A stretch of DNA of 64,000 nucleotides from Rugamonas brunnea (GCF_014042345.1 NZ_JACEZT010000010.1:62001-126000), one strand, 5' to 3'; shown: positions 17,199 through 25,235, numbered from the stretch's first letter. A program made the numbers and translations. Notes: generated by a model from the letters alone, not told the origin.

Positions 17199-17879
17199 TC
17201 AGGCCAGCATCGCCTCGATGCGGCCCCAGTCGCGCACCGTGATGCGGCGCTTGTTGACTTCGATCAGGCCATCCAGGGTCAGGTCGCGGAACACGCGCGA
17301 CAGCGTCTCCGGCGTCAGGCTCAGACGGGCGGCGATGGCGCCCTTGTTGGCCACCAATGCGATCTCCGCGTTGGGCACGCGCTCCTCCACTTGCCGCATC
17401 AGGTAGTCGGCCACGCGCTGGTGCGCGCTGAGCGCGGTGCTGCCGATGTCGCGCACCAGGCTGCAGAACTGGCGGCCCAGACAGGTCATCACCTCGCGCG
17501 CGAAGGCGGGATTCTCGTCCGCGATGGCAAAGATGACTTCACGGTCCGTATGCAGCAGCATGGTGTCGGCCGTGGTCTTGACGCAGGTCTGGTGCGCTTG
17601 CCCCATCACCATCTCGCCCAGGCCAAAGCAGGTGCTGCCGCCCAGGATGGCCAGGTTGCGCACCACGCCCTGCTTGCTGTGGATGCCGATATGGACCTGG
17701 CCATACACCACCCAATACGTGCCCAGCGGCGCGTCGCCCTGCTGGACCACGGCCGTGTTGGCCACCGCCCGCACCACGTTCGTGTGCTGGGCGACCCGCT
17801 CGACCTGCTGCGGCGTCAGCATTCGGTACAGCGACGCGTTGGCAATAATACTTTTCACTTTCGCGCCATCGTCACGCAT
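17199..17879 (-). CDS. Crp/Fnr family transcriptional regulator (DNR-like, no N-terminal Cys cluster)
   Basis: A 226-residue regulator. Residues about 15-130 form the cyclic-nucleotide-binding-like beta barrel, followed by a long dimer helix and a winged helix with recognition sequence TPETLSRVFRDL. The E-x-x-S-R pattern is that of FNR-type proteins, which read TTGAT-N4-ATCAA. The N-terminal cysteine cluster of oxygen-sensing FNR is missing, so it is more like DNR/NNR haem or NO sensors; scattered Cys residues do not form the FNR pattern. A perfect FNR box sits in its own promoter, arguing for autoregulation or control by a second FNR. Confidence 0.88.
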   Translation of the reverse strand: MRDDGAKVKSIIANASLYRMLTPQQVERVAQHTNVVRAVANTAVVQQGDAPLGTYWVVYGQVHIGIHSKQGVVRNLAILGGSTCFGLGEMVMGQAHQTCVKTTADTMLLHTDREVIFAIADENPAFAREVMTCLGRQFCSLVRDIGSTALSAHQRVADYLMRQVEERVPNAEIALVANKGAIAARLSLTPETLSRVFRDLTLDGLIEVNKRRITVRDWGRIEAMLA

Positions 17880-17914
17880 GATGCTCGCCTTCTTTGCCTA
17901 AGATCAAAGCGCTT

Positions 17915-17956
17915 ATAGTAACGATGTGTTAGCGGAAATTTCTTGATGTGAATCAA
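17915..17956 (-). promoter_or_regulatory. Class II FNR-type promoter of the Crp/Fnr gene
   Basis: TTGAT-GTGA-ATCAA (17943-17956) is a perfect FNR/DNR consensus. On the minus strand a -10 TACTAT lies at 17920-17915, giving a start near 17908 and placing the box centre at about -41.5, the classical class II activator position. A degenerate second box, TTGCC-TAAG-ATCAA at 17894-17907, overlaps the predicted start. Confidence 0.75.
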
Positions 17957-18087
17957 ACAGATGCCAATTGCGCGCCGGGAAGTGAAAGACCCTACTGGCA
18001 GTAGTTTTTTGCCGCGCGCGCCGGTGCTGGCGGACCGTGAAAAATTATGCAAGAATTAGCGATACAACAACTTCTCGGAGCGAAGCG

Positions 18088-18435
18088 ATGAAATATCAAG
18101 GCAGCTGCCATTGCGGCAGGGTGGCATTCGACGTCGAAGGTGAGATCAAGGGGGCGCTGGCCTGCAACTGCTCGATCTGCCAGCGCAAAGGTTCGCTGCT
18201 GTGGTTCGTGCCCAAGGCGGAACTGCACCTGCGCACGCCCGACGAAGCGGCCAGCACCTACACCTTCAACAAGCACGTGATCAAGCACCGCTTCTGCCCC
18301 GTGTGCGGCATCCACCCGTACGGCGAAGGCGTGGACCCGCAAGGCAACGAGGTGGCCGCCATCAACATCCGCTGCCTGGAAGGGATAGACCTGGACACCA
18401 TCCCCGTCCAGCACTACAACGGCCGCGATATCTGA
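18088..18435 (+). CDS. GFA (glutathione-dependent formaldehyde-activating / CENP-V) family protein
   Basis: A 115-residue zinc-binding protein. Seen are the family cysteines: GSCHCGRVAF, LACNCSICQRKG and FCPVCGIHPYGEG, the expected sets for two zinc sites. The ATG at 18088 is preceded by CGGAGCGAAG; the earlier in-frame ATG at 18037 adds unrelated residues. The family includes GFA but most members have unknown substrates, so an enzymatic role in formaldehyde detoxification is not asserted. Confidence 0.9.
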   Translation: MKYQGSCHCGRVAFDVEGEIKGALACNCSICQRKGSLLWFVPKAELHLRTPDEAASTYTFNKHVIKHRFCPVCGIHPYGEGVDPQGNEVAAINIRCLEGIDLDTIPVQHYNGRDI

Positions 18436-18460
18436 ACACGCAACCGGGACGGAGCCTGGC

Positions 18461-18919
18461 GTGATCTCGCATACCTACCTCGGCGTCACGGATTTCCCGC
18501 GCGCCCTGCACTTCTATGGCGCCGTCATGGAGGCGCTCGGCCTGCAACTGAAATTTGCCGATGCGGCGCGGCCGTGGGCGGGTTGGATGCAGCCTGGCCA
18601 GGCGCGCCCGCTGTTCCTGATCGGCGCGCCATTCAACGGCGAACAGGCCACCAGCGGCAACGGCCAGATGGTGGCCCTCCTGGCGCCGTCGCGCGAGGCG
18701 GTCCGGCGCGCGCACGCCAGCGCCCTCGCGCATGGCGGCGTGTGCGAAGGCGCGCCGGGCCTGCGGCCGCACTACCATCCGCACTACTACGGCGCCTATT
18801 TCCGCGACCCGGACGGCAACAAGCTGGCCGTCGTCTGCCATGACGCCGTCGACGAAGCCGTTGACAATGCCGTTGACCATGCCCACGGCGAGGCCGCGCT
18901 CACGCCCCCACCTCCCTGA
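18461..18919 (+). CDS. VOC (glyoxalase/bleomycin resistance) family protein
   Basis: A 152-residue protein with a GTG start preceded by a GGGACGGAG site. One vicinal-oxygen-chelate fold is apparent: ISHTYLGVTDFPRALHFYGA at the start, HYYGAYFRDPDGNKLAVVCH at the end, with His and acidic residues that usually bind metal. The last 30 residues are an Asp/Ala-rich tail (VDEAVDNAVDHAHGE) outside the domain. It overlaps the convergent kinase gene by 20 bases. Enzymatic versus binding function cannot be decided. Confidence 0.85.
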   Translation: MISHTYLGVTDFPRALHFYGAVMEALGLQLKFADAARPWAGWMQPGQARPLFLIGAPFNGEQATSGNGQMVALLAPSREAVRRAHASALAHGGVCEGAPGLRPHYHPHYYGAYFRDPDGNKLAVVCHDAVDEAVDNAVDHAHGEAALTPPPP

Positions 18920-20399
18920 GGAATTTGGCGCGCTCCTGTTCATTGGGCAGTTGTTCGGCCAGCAGCCGGTGGAATTCCACCGGGTCCCCCGTGACCTTGG
19001 CGAAGCGCTTGACCAGCACCTTGGCGATCGGCCCCACATAGGGCAACAGCTTCTGCTGGGCGTGCTCCATCACCTCCGCGCTCAGTTGCAGCGCCGTGCC
19101 GCCGCTGGCCACCTGGCTCAATTGCGACGGCGGCTGGGTCACGCCGCTGCGGGCCAGCGAAGTGGTGCCGGCCGTGCCCAGCCCCATCTTGCGCTTGATG
19201 GTTTGCACGGTGGCCAGGAAAGCGTCGCGTCCCGGCTCGGTCGTGATGTGGGCCAGCAGCCGGCGGCACAGGACATCGAGGTCGGCCGCGTCCTGCGCCT
19301 CCTTCTTGAGCAGCAGCTTGGCCATCGGCCCGATCTGCAGCGACAGCGCCAGTTGCAGCTCCGGCGCCACCTCCACCAGCCATTGCGGCGCGGACGCCGA
19401 CAGCGATGCCGTATGCCCCATGCTGGCGCCAGCATTGACCCCACCGGCCCCGCTGCCCCCGGCCGCGCTGTGGTGATGGCCCCCGGTGCCCGTGTGCGGC
19501 GGCGGCGTTGGGCGCGGCGCCGGGCGGCTGAAGGCCAGCACGGTGCGCTCGTTGTCCTCCTCGCCCGGCGGCACGCCGCCCGATTGCTGCAATTGCGCGT
19601 CCGTCAGCGCGGCGAGGAAGGCGCGCGCCGTCTGGAAGCGGTCCTCGACCCGCTTGGCCAGTGCCCGCGCCAGCACCGCGTCGAACGCGGGATGCAGGCC
19701 GGGGTGCCGTTCGCTGGGCGGCGCCGGCATGGTGTTGAGGATTTGGTGCATGACGACCGAGGCGGCGCCGGTGAAGGGCCGCGCGCCGGTCAGCATCTGG
19801 TACAGCAGGATGCCGGCGCCGAAGATGTCGGAGCGGCCATCGACGCGCTCGCCGCGGAACTGCTCGGGCGACATGTAGCTGGGCGTGCCAATCACATCGC
19901 CCACCTGGGTCAGCGTGGACGATTCGATCTTGGCCACGCCAAAATCGGTGATCTTGACCTGGGCGGTGGGCGTGATGAGCAGATTGGCCGGCTTGATGTC
20001 GCGGTGGACCACGCCGCGCGCGTGCGCGTAGTCGAGCGCGGCCAGCAGCTGCGACATGCAGGCCACGCTCGCGCTCAGGTCCATCGGCACATCGGGCGTG
20101 AGGAAGTCGTTGAGCGGGCGGCCATCGACGTACTCCATGGCGATGTAGGTGACGCCATCGGCCTCGCCGTAATCGTAGACGGCCACGATGTTCGGATGCA
20201 CCAGCCGGCCCGAGGCCTGCGCCTCGTTGCGGAAGCGGGCCACCAGCTCGGCGCCCGAATGGCCGTCGAGCAGTTCGGTGCGGATGGTCTTGAGCGCCAC
20301 CACGCGCGCGATGTTGTCATCGTAAGCCCGGTACACGACGCCCATGGCGCCGCTCCCGAGCTTGCCGTCGATGCGGTACTTGCCTATCTTCTCTGTCAT
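18900..20399 (-). CDS. Soluble Ser/Thr protein kinase with duplicated C-terminal module
   Basis: A 499-residue Hanks-type kinase. Kinase landmarks: GKLGSGAMGVVY glycine loop near residue 13, ALK with the ATP-binding Lys at about 37, HRDIKPAN at 132-139, DFG at 152-154 and MSPEQ near 176. No membrane helix is present, so it is cytoplasmic. After a Pro/Gly-rich linker (about 290-335) two related segments occur: IGPMAKLLLKKEAQDAADLD and VGPIAKVLVKRFAKVTGDPV, each followed by a leucine-rich helix and a conserved short ending. It is the last gene of a three-gene unit (15-base gap) behind a membrane haem-type sensor, which probably supplies its signal. Confidence 0.92.
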   Translation of the reverse strand: MTEKIGKYRIDGKLGSGAMGVVYRAYDDNIARVVALKTIRTELLDGHSGAELVARFRNEAQASGRLVHPNIVAVYDYGEADGVTYIAMEYVDGRPLNDFLTPDVPMDLSASVACMSQLLAALDYAHARGVVHRDIKPANLLITPTAQVKITDFGVAKIESSTLTQVGDVIGTPSYMSPEQFRGERVDGRSDIFGAGILLYQMLTGARPFTGAASVVMHQILNTMPAPPSERHPGLHPAFDAVLARALAKRVEDRFQTARAFLAALTDAQLQQSGGVPPGEEDNERTVLAFSRPAPRPTPPPHTGTGGHHHSAAGGSGAGGVNAGASMGHTASLSASAPQWLVEVAPELQLALSLQIGPMAKLLLKKEAQDAADLDVLCRRLLAHITTEPGRDAFLATVQTIKRKMGLGTAGTTSLARSGVTQPPSQLSQVASGGTALQLSAEVMEHAQQKLLPYVGPIAKVLVKRFAKVTGDPVEFHRLLAEQLPNEQERAKFLREVGA

Positions 20400-20414
20400 C
20401 TGATTCCTGGTTGC

Positions 20415-21293
20415 TTATTCATCGAGCATCTTCAGGGCGCTGGCCAGGCTGGTGCGCATGCGCGTGAACGACTGCGCCAGCGCGCTCAGCTCATCGCCGC
20501 CCTTGACCTCGAATTCCTCGGCCTCGAACTTGCCCATGCTGACCTGGTCGGCCACCTGGGCCATGTGGGTGATGCGGCGCGTCACCAGCAGGTGCACCAT
20601 CACATTCAGCGCGATCAGCACGGCCACGAACACGCCCAAGAGCGACAGCATGAAGGTGCGGAAGATGGCGTTGGCGCGCTGCAGCGGCACGGCCATCGGC
20701 ACCGAGATCACCTGCGCGCCGACGATCTCATTGAGCTGCCACGCGAAGCCGTTGTTGGGACCATAGATGTCGACCATGGTCTTGGGCGCGTTGGCGGCCG
20801 TGCTGTGGCAGCTCAGGCAGGCGCCGTCCTTGATCTGCAGCGGCCGGGCGATGTACAGGCTGCGGCCGGTGGCCGTCTCGCGCTCGCCCGAATACTCCGT
20901 CATCTCCGGCGACTTGCGCAGCTTCTGCACGATGTCGACCTCCCAGTCGGTGGCCTTGTCGCGCAGGTTGGTCGGGTTCAGCGTCGCCTCCTTGTACGAG
21001 AAATCGGGATAGGCCTTGAGGATCACGTTCATGTTCTCGACCGCCGAATACGACGGCACCGACTGCGGATGGAACTCGTACTTCATCTGGTTGGCCAGCA
21101 GCGGCTGGATCTGCTTGGCCGTGTAGCCGCGCACGCTCTTGGCCGCCTCCAGCAGCAAGCGGGCGTTTTGCAAGGTCTCCTCGCGCGCGCTCTGCTTGAG
21201 CAGGCTGTCGGCGATGAAGCCGGCGGCCACGAAGCCGACTGCGAATATGGTCACGAACACCAGATTGAACTTGCTTGCGATGGACAACTTCAT
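20415..21293 (-). CDS. Membrane sensor with periplasmic CxxCH haem domain (Tll0287/DUF3365-like) and HAMP
   Basis: A 292-residue protein: membrane helix at about 10-30, periplasmic part 31-210, second helix about 212-236, HAMP-like segment 238-290. The periplasmic part resembles the Tll0287/DUF3365 family and contains CLSCH at residues 159-163, a c-type haem attachment motif. It ends right after the HAMP region, without kinase or methyl-accepting domains, so it must signal through a partner; the cytoplasmic Ser/Thr kinase encoded 15 bases downstream is the obvious one. The start at 21293 is chosen because the family sequence begins there. Confidence 0.82.
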   Translation of the reverse strand: MKLSIASKFNLVFVTIFAVGFVAAGFIADSLLKQSAREETLQNARLLLEAAKSVRGYTAKQIQPLLANQMKYEFHPQSVPSYSAVENMNVILKAYPDFSYKEATLNPTNLRDKATDWEVDIVQKLRKSPEMTEYSGERETATGRSLYIARPLQIKDGACLSCHSTAANAPKTMVDIYGPNNGFAWQLNEIVGAQVISVPMAVPLQRANAIFRTFMLSLLGVFVAVLIALNVMVHLLVTRRITHMAQVADQVSMGKFEAEEFEVKGGDELSALAQSFTRMRTSLASALKMLDE

Positions 21294-21334
21294 GTGGACT
21301 CCTGCGAGGTTGGATGAAGATTGCGGCGCCGGCG

Positions 21335-22198
21335 TTACGGCGTGGACGGATGTTTGACGACCGGATGCAGCACGGCCTGCCATTCGCTGCCATGGCCCAG
21401 CGCCTGGTCCAGCTGCTGGCGGAAACGGGGGTCTTGCAGGCGCGCGCGGAAGCGGGCCACGAAGTGCCTGCGCACGGCCAGGTTGCAGCGCAGCCAGCCT
21501 TCGACGTCGGCAAAATCGGCGGCGCGCTGGCGCTGGGCGGCCACTTTGACCGGCTTGGCCGGCTGCGGCGCCGGCGCCAGCCGGTCGCGGAATGGCGGCG
21601 GCATATCGCGCAGGAACTGCGGATCGGCGCGCGGCAGCATCAGCAACGGTTTGCCGGCGTCGGCCTGCACATAGCTTTCGGATGCGACCTTTTGCATGGG
21701 GCCGGCCTTGCCCGGCCCGGTGACAGGGGCCGCCAGCTGCTCGCCCGCGTCGGCGAACAGCGCATCGCGGCCCGGCCGGCTGAACACGACGGCAGCGCCG
21801 CCGCCCACGCTGGCCTGCAAGGCTTCGCCGGCGATCAGGGCGCGGCCGGCGCCGGTCTGCACCTTGATCCAGCCCTGCAGCAGCGCCAGCTCGGCACTGC
21901 CTTTGGGCCCGGCGCCCAGCGCCCCCAGATAGAGCCGGGTTTGTGGACCGATGGCCACGATGGTGCCGCTGTCGAGTTCAATCTGCGCGCCGCCGGCGCC
22001 CGTTTCAACGATGTCGTCCTGCTCCAGCGGCGTGCCGCTGGCGGCCTGGTACACATCGGCCGCGCGGATCACGCGCAGCGGCTGTTCGGCCAGCGCGAGG
22101 CGGGCCGACGGCGCGGCCCAGGCCGCACCGCTGCTCAGCAGCATGGCCAGCGCGGCCAGCGCAGGCACAAGGGAGTAAATGGATGAGTGCTTCGCCAT
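21335..22198 (-). CDS. Exported FecR-like protein
   Basis: A 287-residue protein beginning MAKHSSIYSL with a signal peptide ending near AWAAP. Residues about 40-120 resemble a FecR beta domain (TPLEQDDIVETGAGGAQIEL then GTIVAIGPQTRLYL). The rest is Pro/Arg/Lys-rich and low complexity. FecR domains typically sit in the periplasm and relay signals or bind glycan or protein partners. It is the first gene of a minus-strand unit with the haem sensor (41-base gap) and the kinase, and diverges from the small secreted protein gene at 22379. The role in the unit is unknown; a periplasmic input component is a reasonable guess. Confidence 0.7.
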   Translation of the reverse strand: MAKHSSIYSLVPALAALAMLLSSGAAWAAPSARLALAEQPLRVIRAADVYQAASGTPLEQDDIVETGAGGAQIELDSGTIVAIGPQTRLYLGALGAGPKGSAELALLQGWIKVQTGAGRALIAGEALQASVGGGAAVVFSRPGRDALFADAGEQLAAPVTGPGKAGPMQKVASESYVQADAGKPLLMLPRADPQFLRDMPPPFRDRLAPAPQPAKPVKVAAQRQRAADFADVEGWLRCNLAVRRHFVARFRARLQDPRFRQQLDQALGHGSEWQAVLHPVVKHPSTP

Positions 22199-22378
22199 GA
22201 CGTGGTCGGGGTCCGGTGCCGTTATCTCGCCATGAGAATAACATGGGATTTTGACATCGCCGTCCAATTTTTTTCCAGCCGCCCGCAAAACGGTAAACCA
22301 AGCGCACGCGGCGGCGTTTATGATGTCGGGTGGCGCTCGCCGCTGCTTGCGCTTTGTTCAATCATCAAGGATATTGTT

Positions 22379-22834
22379 GTGCAAATTTCTACCTCTGTTC
22401 GTCTCGCAGCGCTGGCAGGCGCGCTGGCGCTGGGCCTGAACGCCCAAGCGGAAAGCTTCGCCTCGTCGGCCTCCAGCGCCGGTTCCGCTTCCAGCGGCAG
22501 CATCTCGACTTCGCTGGGCGACTCCAGCAACAGCTCCTCGGGCGGCAACAAGGTGGCCGACGGCGCCTACCGCATCATTGACATCGCCGCCACGCCGCAG
22601 CGCGAGGGCATGGCCCGCGTCACCATGCAGGGCGACTTGCCGGCCCAGCGCGTGGTGCTGGACCTGCCGCGCAAGACGTTCGAACAGCAGCACCTGGACA
22701 AGGGCGACTTCATCTACGCACAGAACCGCGCCTATGGCATCGCCTTCGCCCGCAACGACACGCGCGAAGCGTTCTACCTGGTGCTAGGCGACGACTGGTA
22801 CGGCGAACTGGCCGCTCGCCCCGTCGGCATCTGA
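22379..22834 (+). CDS. Small exported Ser-rich protein of unknown function
   Basis: A 151-residue protein with a GTG start (AAGGA 8 bases upstream). A signal peptide (ISTSVRLAALAGALALGLNA, cleavage after QAES-type site) is followed by a Ser/Gly-rich stretch and then a folded part with YRIIDIAATPQREGMARVTM and FYLVLGDDWYGELA. Not recognised as a named family. Two bases separate it from the next gene, a DUF2145 protein, so they are cotranscribed and probably act together at the cell envelope. Confidence 0.75.
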   Translation: MQISTSVRLAALAGALALGLNAQAESFASSASSAGSASSGSISTSLGDSSNSSSGGNKVADGAYRIIDIAATPQREGMARVTMQGDLPAQRVVLDLPRKTFEQQHLDKGDFIYAQNRAYGIAFARNDTREAFYLVLGDDWYGELAARPVGI

Positions 22835-22836
22835 TC

Positions 22837-23952
22837 TTGCGCCGCGCCTTCACGCGGCGGTTGGTTGGCGCAGTACTGGCCTGCATGTGCGCCTGCGCGG
22901 GCACGGGCCCGGCGCACGCTGCCGGCTTTTCCGGCGTCTCGCGCTTTTGCGACAGCACGCATGAACTTAACGCGACCGAACAGGACCACCTGCTGCGCTT
23001 CGCCGCCGTGGTGCGCGAAGAATTGAACGCCAGCGCTGGTAGCGTGGCACTGGTCAGCCGCTCCGGGCTGGACTTGTCGCGCTTTGGCATCCGCTATTCC
23101 CATGCGGCGCTGGCGTGGCGGGCCGCGCCAGTCGTGGCTGCGCCAGCCATGACCACGGATGGCGCGACCGGTGGCACCGTCAATGGCGGCGCTGCCGCTG
23201 GTGTCTTCCATGGTGCGGTCGCAGGTGCCGTCGATGGCGCGGTCGCCAGTGCCATCAATGGCGCGCCCACTGGCACCGTCAATGGCGAGCCCGATCGCGA
23301 CACGTGGCAGGACACGGGCGCCTGGTCCGCCCGCCAACTGTACTACGCCTGCGACGAGAGCCGGCCCCGCATCTACGACCAGGGCCTGGCCGGCTTCGCC
23401 ATGGGCACGGACGATCCGGCGCTCGGCTACATTTCGCTGCTGCGCCTGCCCGCCACCGCCACCGCGCCGCTGCGGACGGCCCTGCTCGACAACCCGCGTG
23501 CCCTGCACTTGCTAGCCGAACATTACAGCGCCAACGCCTATGCTTACGGTCTGGCTTACCAGAACTGCAACCAGTGGCTGGCCGAGATGCTGGCCGTGGC
23601 CTGGGCCGAGATGCCGGACGCGGACGACCTGCGCGCCCGCGCCCAGGACTGGCTGCACGCGCAAGGCTACGCGCCCGCGCCGGTGGACGTGGGCTCGCGC
23701 CTGCTGATGCTGGCGCCGTGGTTCATCCCCTTGCTCCACCTGGACGACCATCCTGACCCGGACCGCGAGGCCATGCGGCTGCAAGTGAGCCTGCCCGCCT
23801 CGCTCGAAACGTTCATGCGCCAGCGCCTGCCCGACAGCGAGCGGGTGGAAATCTGCCACGATGACAAGCAGGTGGTGGTCCACCATGGCTGGACCGCCGT
23901 GGCCGAAGGCTGCGTGCCCGGCCCCGACGACCGGGTGGTACCGTTCAACTAA
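22837..23952 (+). CDS. DUF2145 family exported protein with an internal repeat insertion
   Basis: A 371-residue protein with TTG start and an N-terminal signal peptide ending near AHA. Family features: an early FCDSTHELNATEQD, RYSHAALAWR, RQLYYACDESRPRIYDQGL, then AYGLAYQNCNQWLAEMLA with the conserved Asn-Cys-Asn pattern suggestive of a peptidase-like fold. Between RYSHAALAWRAAP and DTWQDTG there is a low-complexity stretch of about 45 residues encoded by 24-base repeats, absent from what I recall of the family. It follows the 151-residue exported protein gene by two bases. Function of DUF2145 is not established. Confidence 0.8.
   Translation: MRRAFTRRLVGAVLACMCACAGTGPAHAAGFSGVSRFCDSTHELNATEQDHLLRFAAVVREELNASAGSVALVSRSGLDLSRFGIRYSHAALAWRAAPVVAAPAMTTDGATGGTVNGGAAAGVFHGAVAGAVDGAVASAINGAPTGTVNGEPDRDTWQDTGAWSARQLYYACDESRPRIYDQGLAGFAMGTDDPALGYISLLRLPATATAPLRTALLDNPRALHLLAEHYSANAYAYGLAYQNCNQWLAEMLAVAWAEMPDADDLRARAQDWLHAQGYAPAPVDVGSRLLMLAPWFIPLLHLDDHPDPDREAMRLQVSLPASLETFMRQRLPDSERVEICHDDKQVVVHHGWTAVAEGCVPGPDDRVVPFN
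23154..23290 (+). repeat. Degenerate 24-base tandem repeat inside the DUF2145 gene
   Basis: About six units encoding an eight-residue pattern of the form G-x-V-N/D-G-A-V-A (GTVNGGAA, AGAVDGAV, ASAINGAP, TGTVNGE and relatives; one spacing is nine residues). DNA units share ACCGTCAATGGCG-like cores. All units keep the reading frame, consistent with slippage-driven length change. Confidence 0.75.
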
Positions 23953-23994
23953 AACCGTCGTAGCGCCCCCGGAGCAACAACTTCCCGCGCAGAC

Positions 23995-24074
23995 CGTCGT
24001 TCCCGCGCAGGCGGGAACCCATACAGACCCTCTGAATACGCGGCCTATGGATTCCCGCCTGCGCGGGAATGACG
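23995..24074. repeat. REP-like 80-base inverted repeat between convergent genes
   Basis: Two 29-base arms, 23995-24023 and 24046-24074, are complementary with two mismatches. Each arm itself contains TTCCCGC-GCA-GCGGGAA-type dyads. It lies between the convergent DUF2145 and LysR genes and may end transcription from both sides. Similar TTCCCGCG/CGCGGGAA elements are, from memory, dispersed in many betaproteobacteria. Confidence 0.85.
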
Positions 24075-24136
24075 AAATTGAGGTTTCGGGTAGCCCTAAA
24101 GGCAACGCACCGTTCGCCCCGGCCGGCCCGCCGTCA

Positions 24137-25054
24137 CTACCCCGCCGCCGTCGCGCCCTGCCCCACTTGATCCAGCAGCCAGCGCCGGAACTGCTCGACG
24201 GGCGGCTTCTCATGCGCGTTGTCCGGCGTGATCAGGTAATAGGCCCGCGCCCCGCCCAGCGGCCGGTCGCACACCAGTTGCAGCTCGCCCCGTTCCAATT
24301 CCGATTCGACGAACATGGCCGGCAGCAGCGCCACGCCCAGCCCGTGCGTGGCCGCCGTGGCCAGCATCGAAAACAGTTCATAGCGCGGCCCCTGCATGGC
24401 CTGCTCCGCACCCACGTCCATCGCCTCAAACCACTGGCGCCAAGCCTCGGGACGGGTGCTTTGCTGGAGCAGCGGCAGCGTGGCGACATCACGCGGCGTC
24501 CAGCGCTTGCGGGCGGCCAGCAGGCGCGGGCTGGCCACCGGCACCACCGTCTCGTGCATCAGCAAAACGGCCCGCGTGCCGGGCCAGTTGGCGATCTGCT
24601 CGGGACTGCCCGCGTACAGCGCCGCGTCATATTCGGCCTCGGTGAACATGAAGGGCCGGGTCTCGGCGTCGATGTGGACCGTGATGTCGGGATGCACGCG
24701 CTGCATATCCTGCAAACGCGGCAGCAGCCAGCGGGTGGCAAAGGTGGGCACGGACGCCAGCCGCACCACGCCGCCGCTGCCCTGGCGGGCCATGGTGTCC
24801 AGCGTATCGCGTTCCAGCCCGGCCAGCCGCAGCGCGACCTGTTGCGCATAGGCCGCGCCGGCCGGCGTCAGCGCCACCCCGTGGCGCGTGCGCTGGAACA
24901 GCCGCACGCCGAGAAAACTCTCCAGACCGGCCACCTGGCGCGACACGGCGCCCTGCGTGAGCGACAATTCGCGCGCTGCGTGGGTGTAGCTTTCGTGCCG
25001 CGCGGCGGCCTCGAAACAGGTCAGCGATTGCAGCATGGGGATTTTTCTTGTCAT
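24137..25054 (-). CDS. gcdR: LysR family regulator, probable glutaryl-CoA pathway regulator GcdR
   Basis: A 305-residue LysR-type regulator of the GcvA-like subgroup. The N-terminal helix-turn-helix is FEAAARHESYTHAARELSLT followed by QGAVSRQVAGLESFLG; the remainder is a periplasmic-binding-like effector domain (GVALLPAMFVESELERGELQ). It is divergent from glutaryl-CoA dehydrogenase and a CaiB/BaiF CoA-transferase. That arrangement equals the GcdR-GcdH-GcdG module of pseudomonads, where the regulator responds to glutarate. A dyad at 25111-25133 fits a LysR binding site. The symbol rests on context. Confidence 0.75.
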   Translation of the reverse strand: MTRKIPMLQSLTCFEAAARHESYTHAARELSLTQGAVSRQVAGLESFLGVRLFQRTRHGVALTPAGAAYAQQVALRLAGLERDTLDTMARQGSGGVVRLASVPTFATRWLLPRLQDMQRVHPDITVHIDAETRPFMFTEAEYDAALYAGSPEQIANWPGTRAVLLMHETVVPVASPRLLAARKRWTPRDVATLPLLQQSTRPEAWRQWFEAMDVGAEQAMQGPRYELFSMLATAATHGLGVALLPAMFVESELERGELQLVCDRPLGGARAYYLITPDNAHEKPPVEQFRRWLLDQVGQGATAAG

Positions 25055-25110
25055 GTCTGGCCAGTGTCATTGCAGGGTTTTAAGGGTATCAGCATCGCAA
25101 GTATGCCTCA

Positions 25111-25133
25111 AGATATGAGCGCCATGCATATCT
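25111..25133. promoter_or_regulatory. LysR-type dyad operator upstream of gcdH
   Basis: AGATATG (25111-25117) and CATATCT (25127-25133) are perfect inverted 7-base arms around nine bases, extended by CTC/GAG on either side. The centre lies about 64 bases before the start predicted from the promoter at 25151-25179, the usual recognition position for LysR activators. Confidence 0.7.
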
Positions 25134-25150
25134 GAGTGCGAATAAATCGT

Positions 25151-25179
25151 TTGCGCCCCCGCCCCGCCGCCTCTAAGAT
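25151..25179 (+). promoter_or_regulatory. Putative gcdH promoter
   Basis: TTGCGC (25151-25156), 17 bases, TAAGAT (25174-25179). Both elements are imperfect, as expected for an activator-dependent promoter; the predicted start is near 25186. Confidence 0.5.
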
Positions 25180-25235
25180 GATGCCATCCAATTCCATGCC
25201 GGCCACCGCGCCGGCCTACCCACCAGGAGACACAC

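Noticed and set aside
18732-21317. 861-codon plus-strand ORF across the kinase operon
   Set aside because: It spans three well-supported minus-strand genes and has shadow-type composition.
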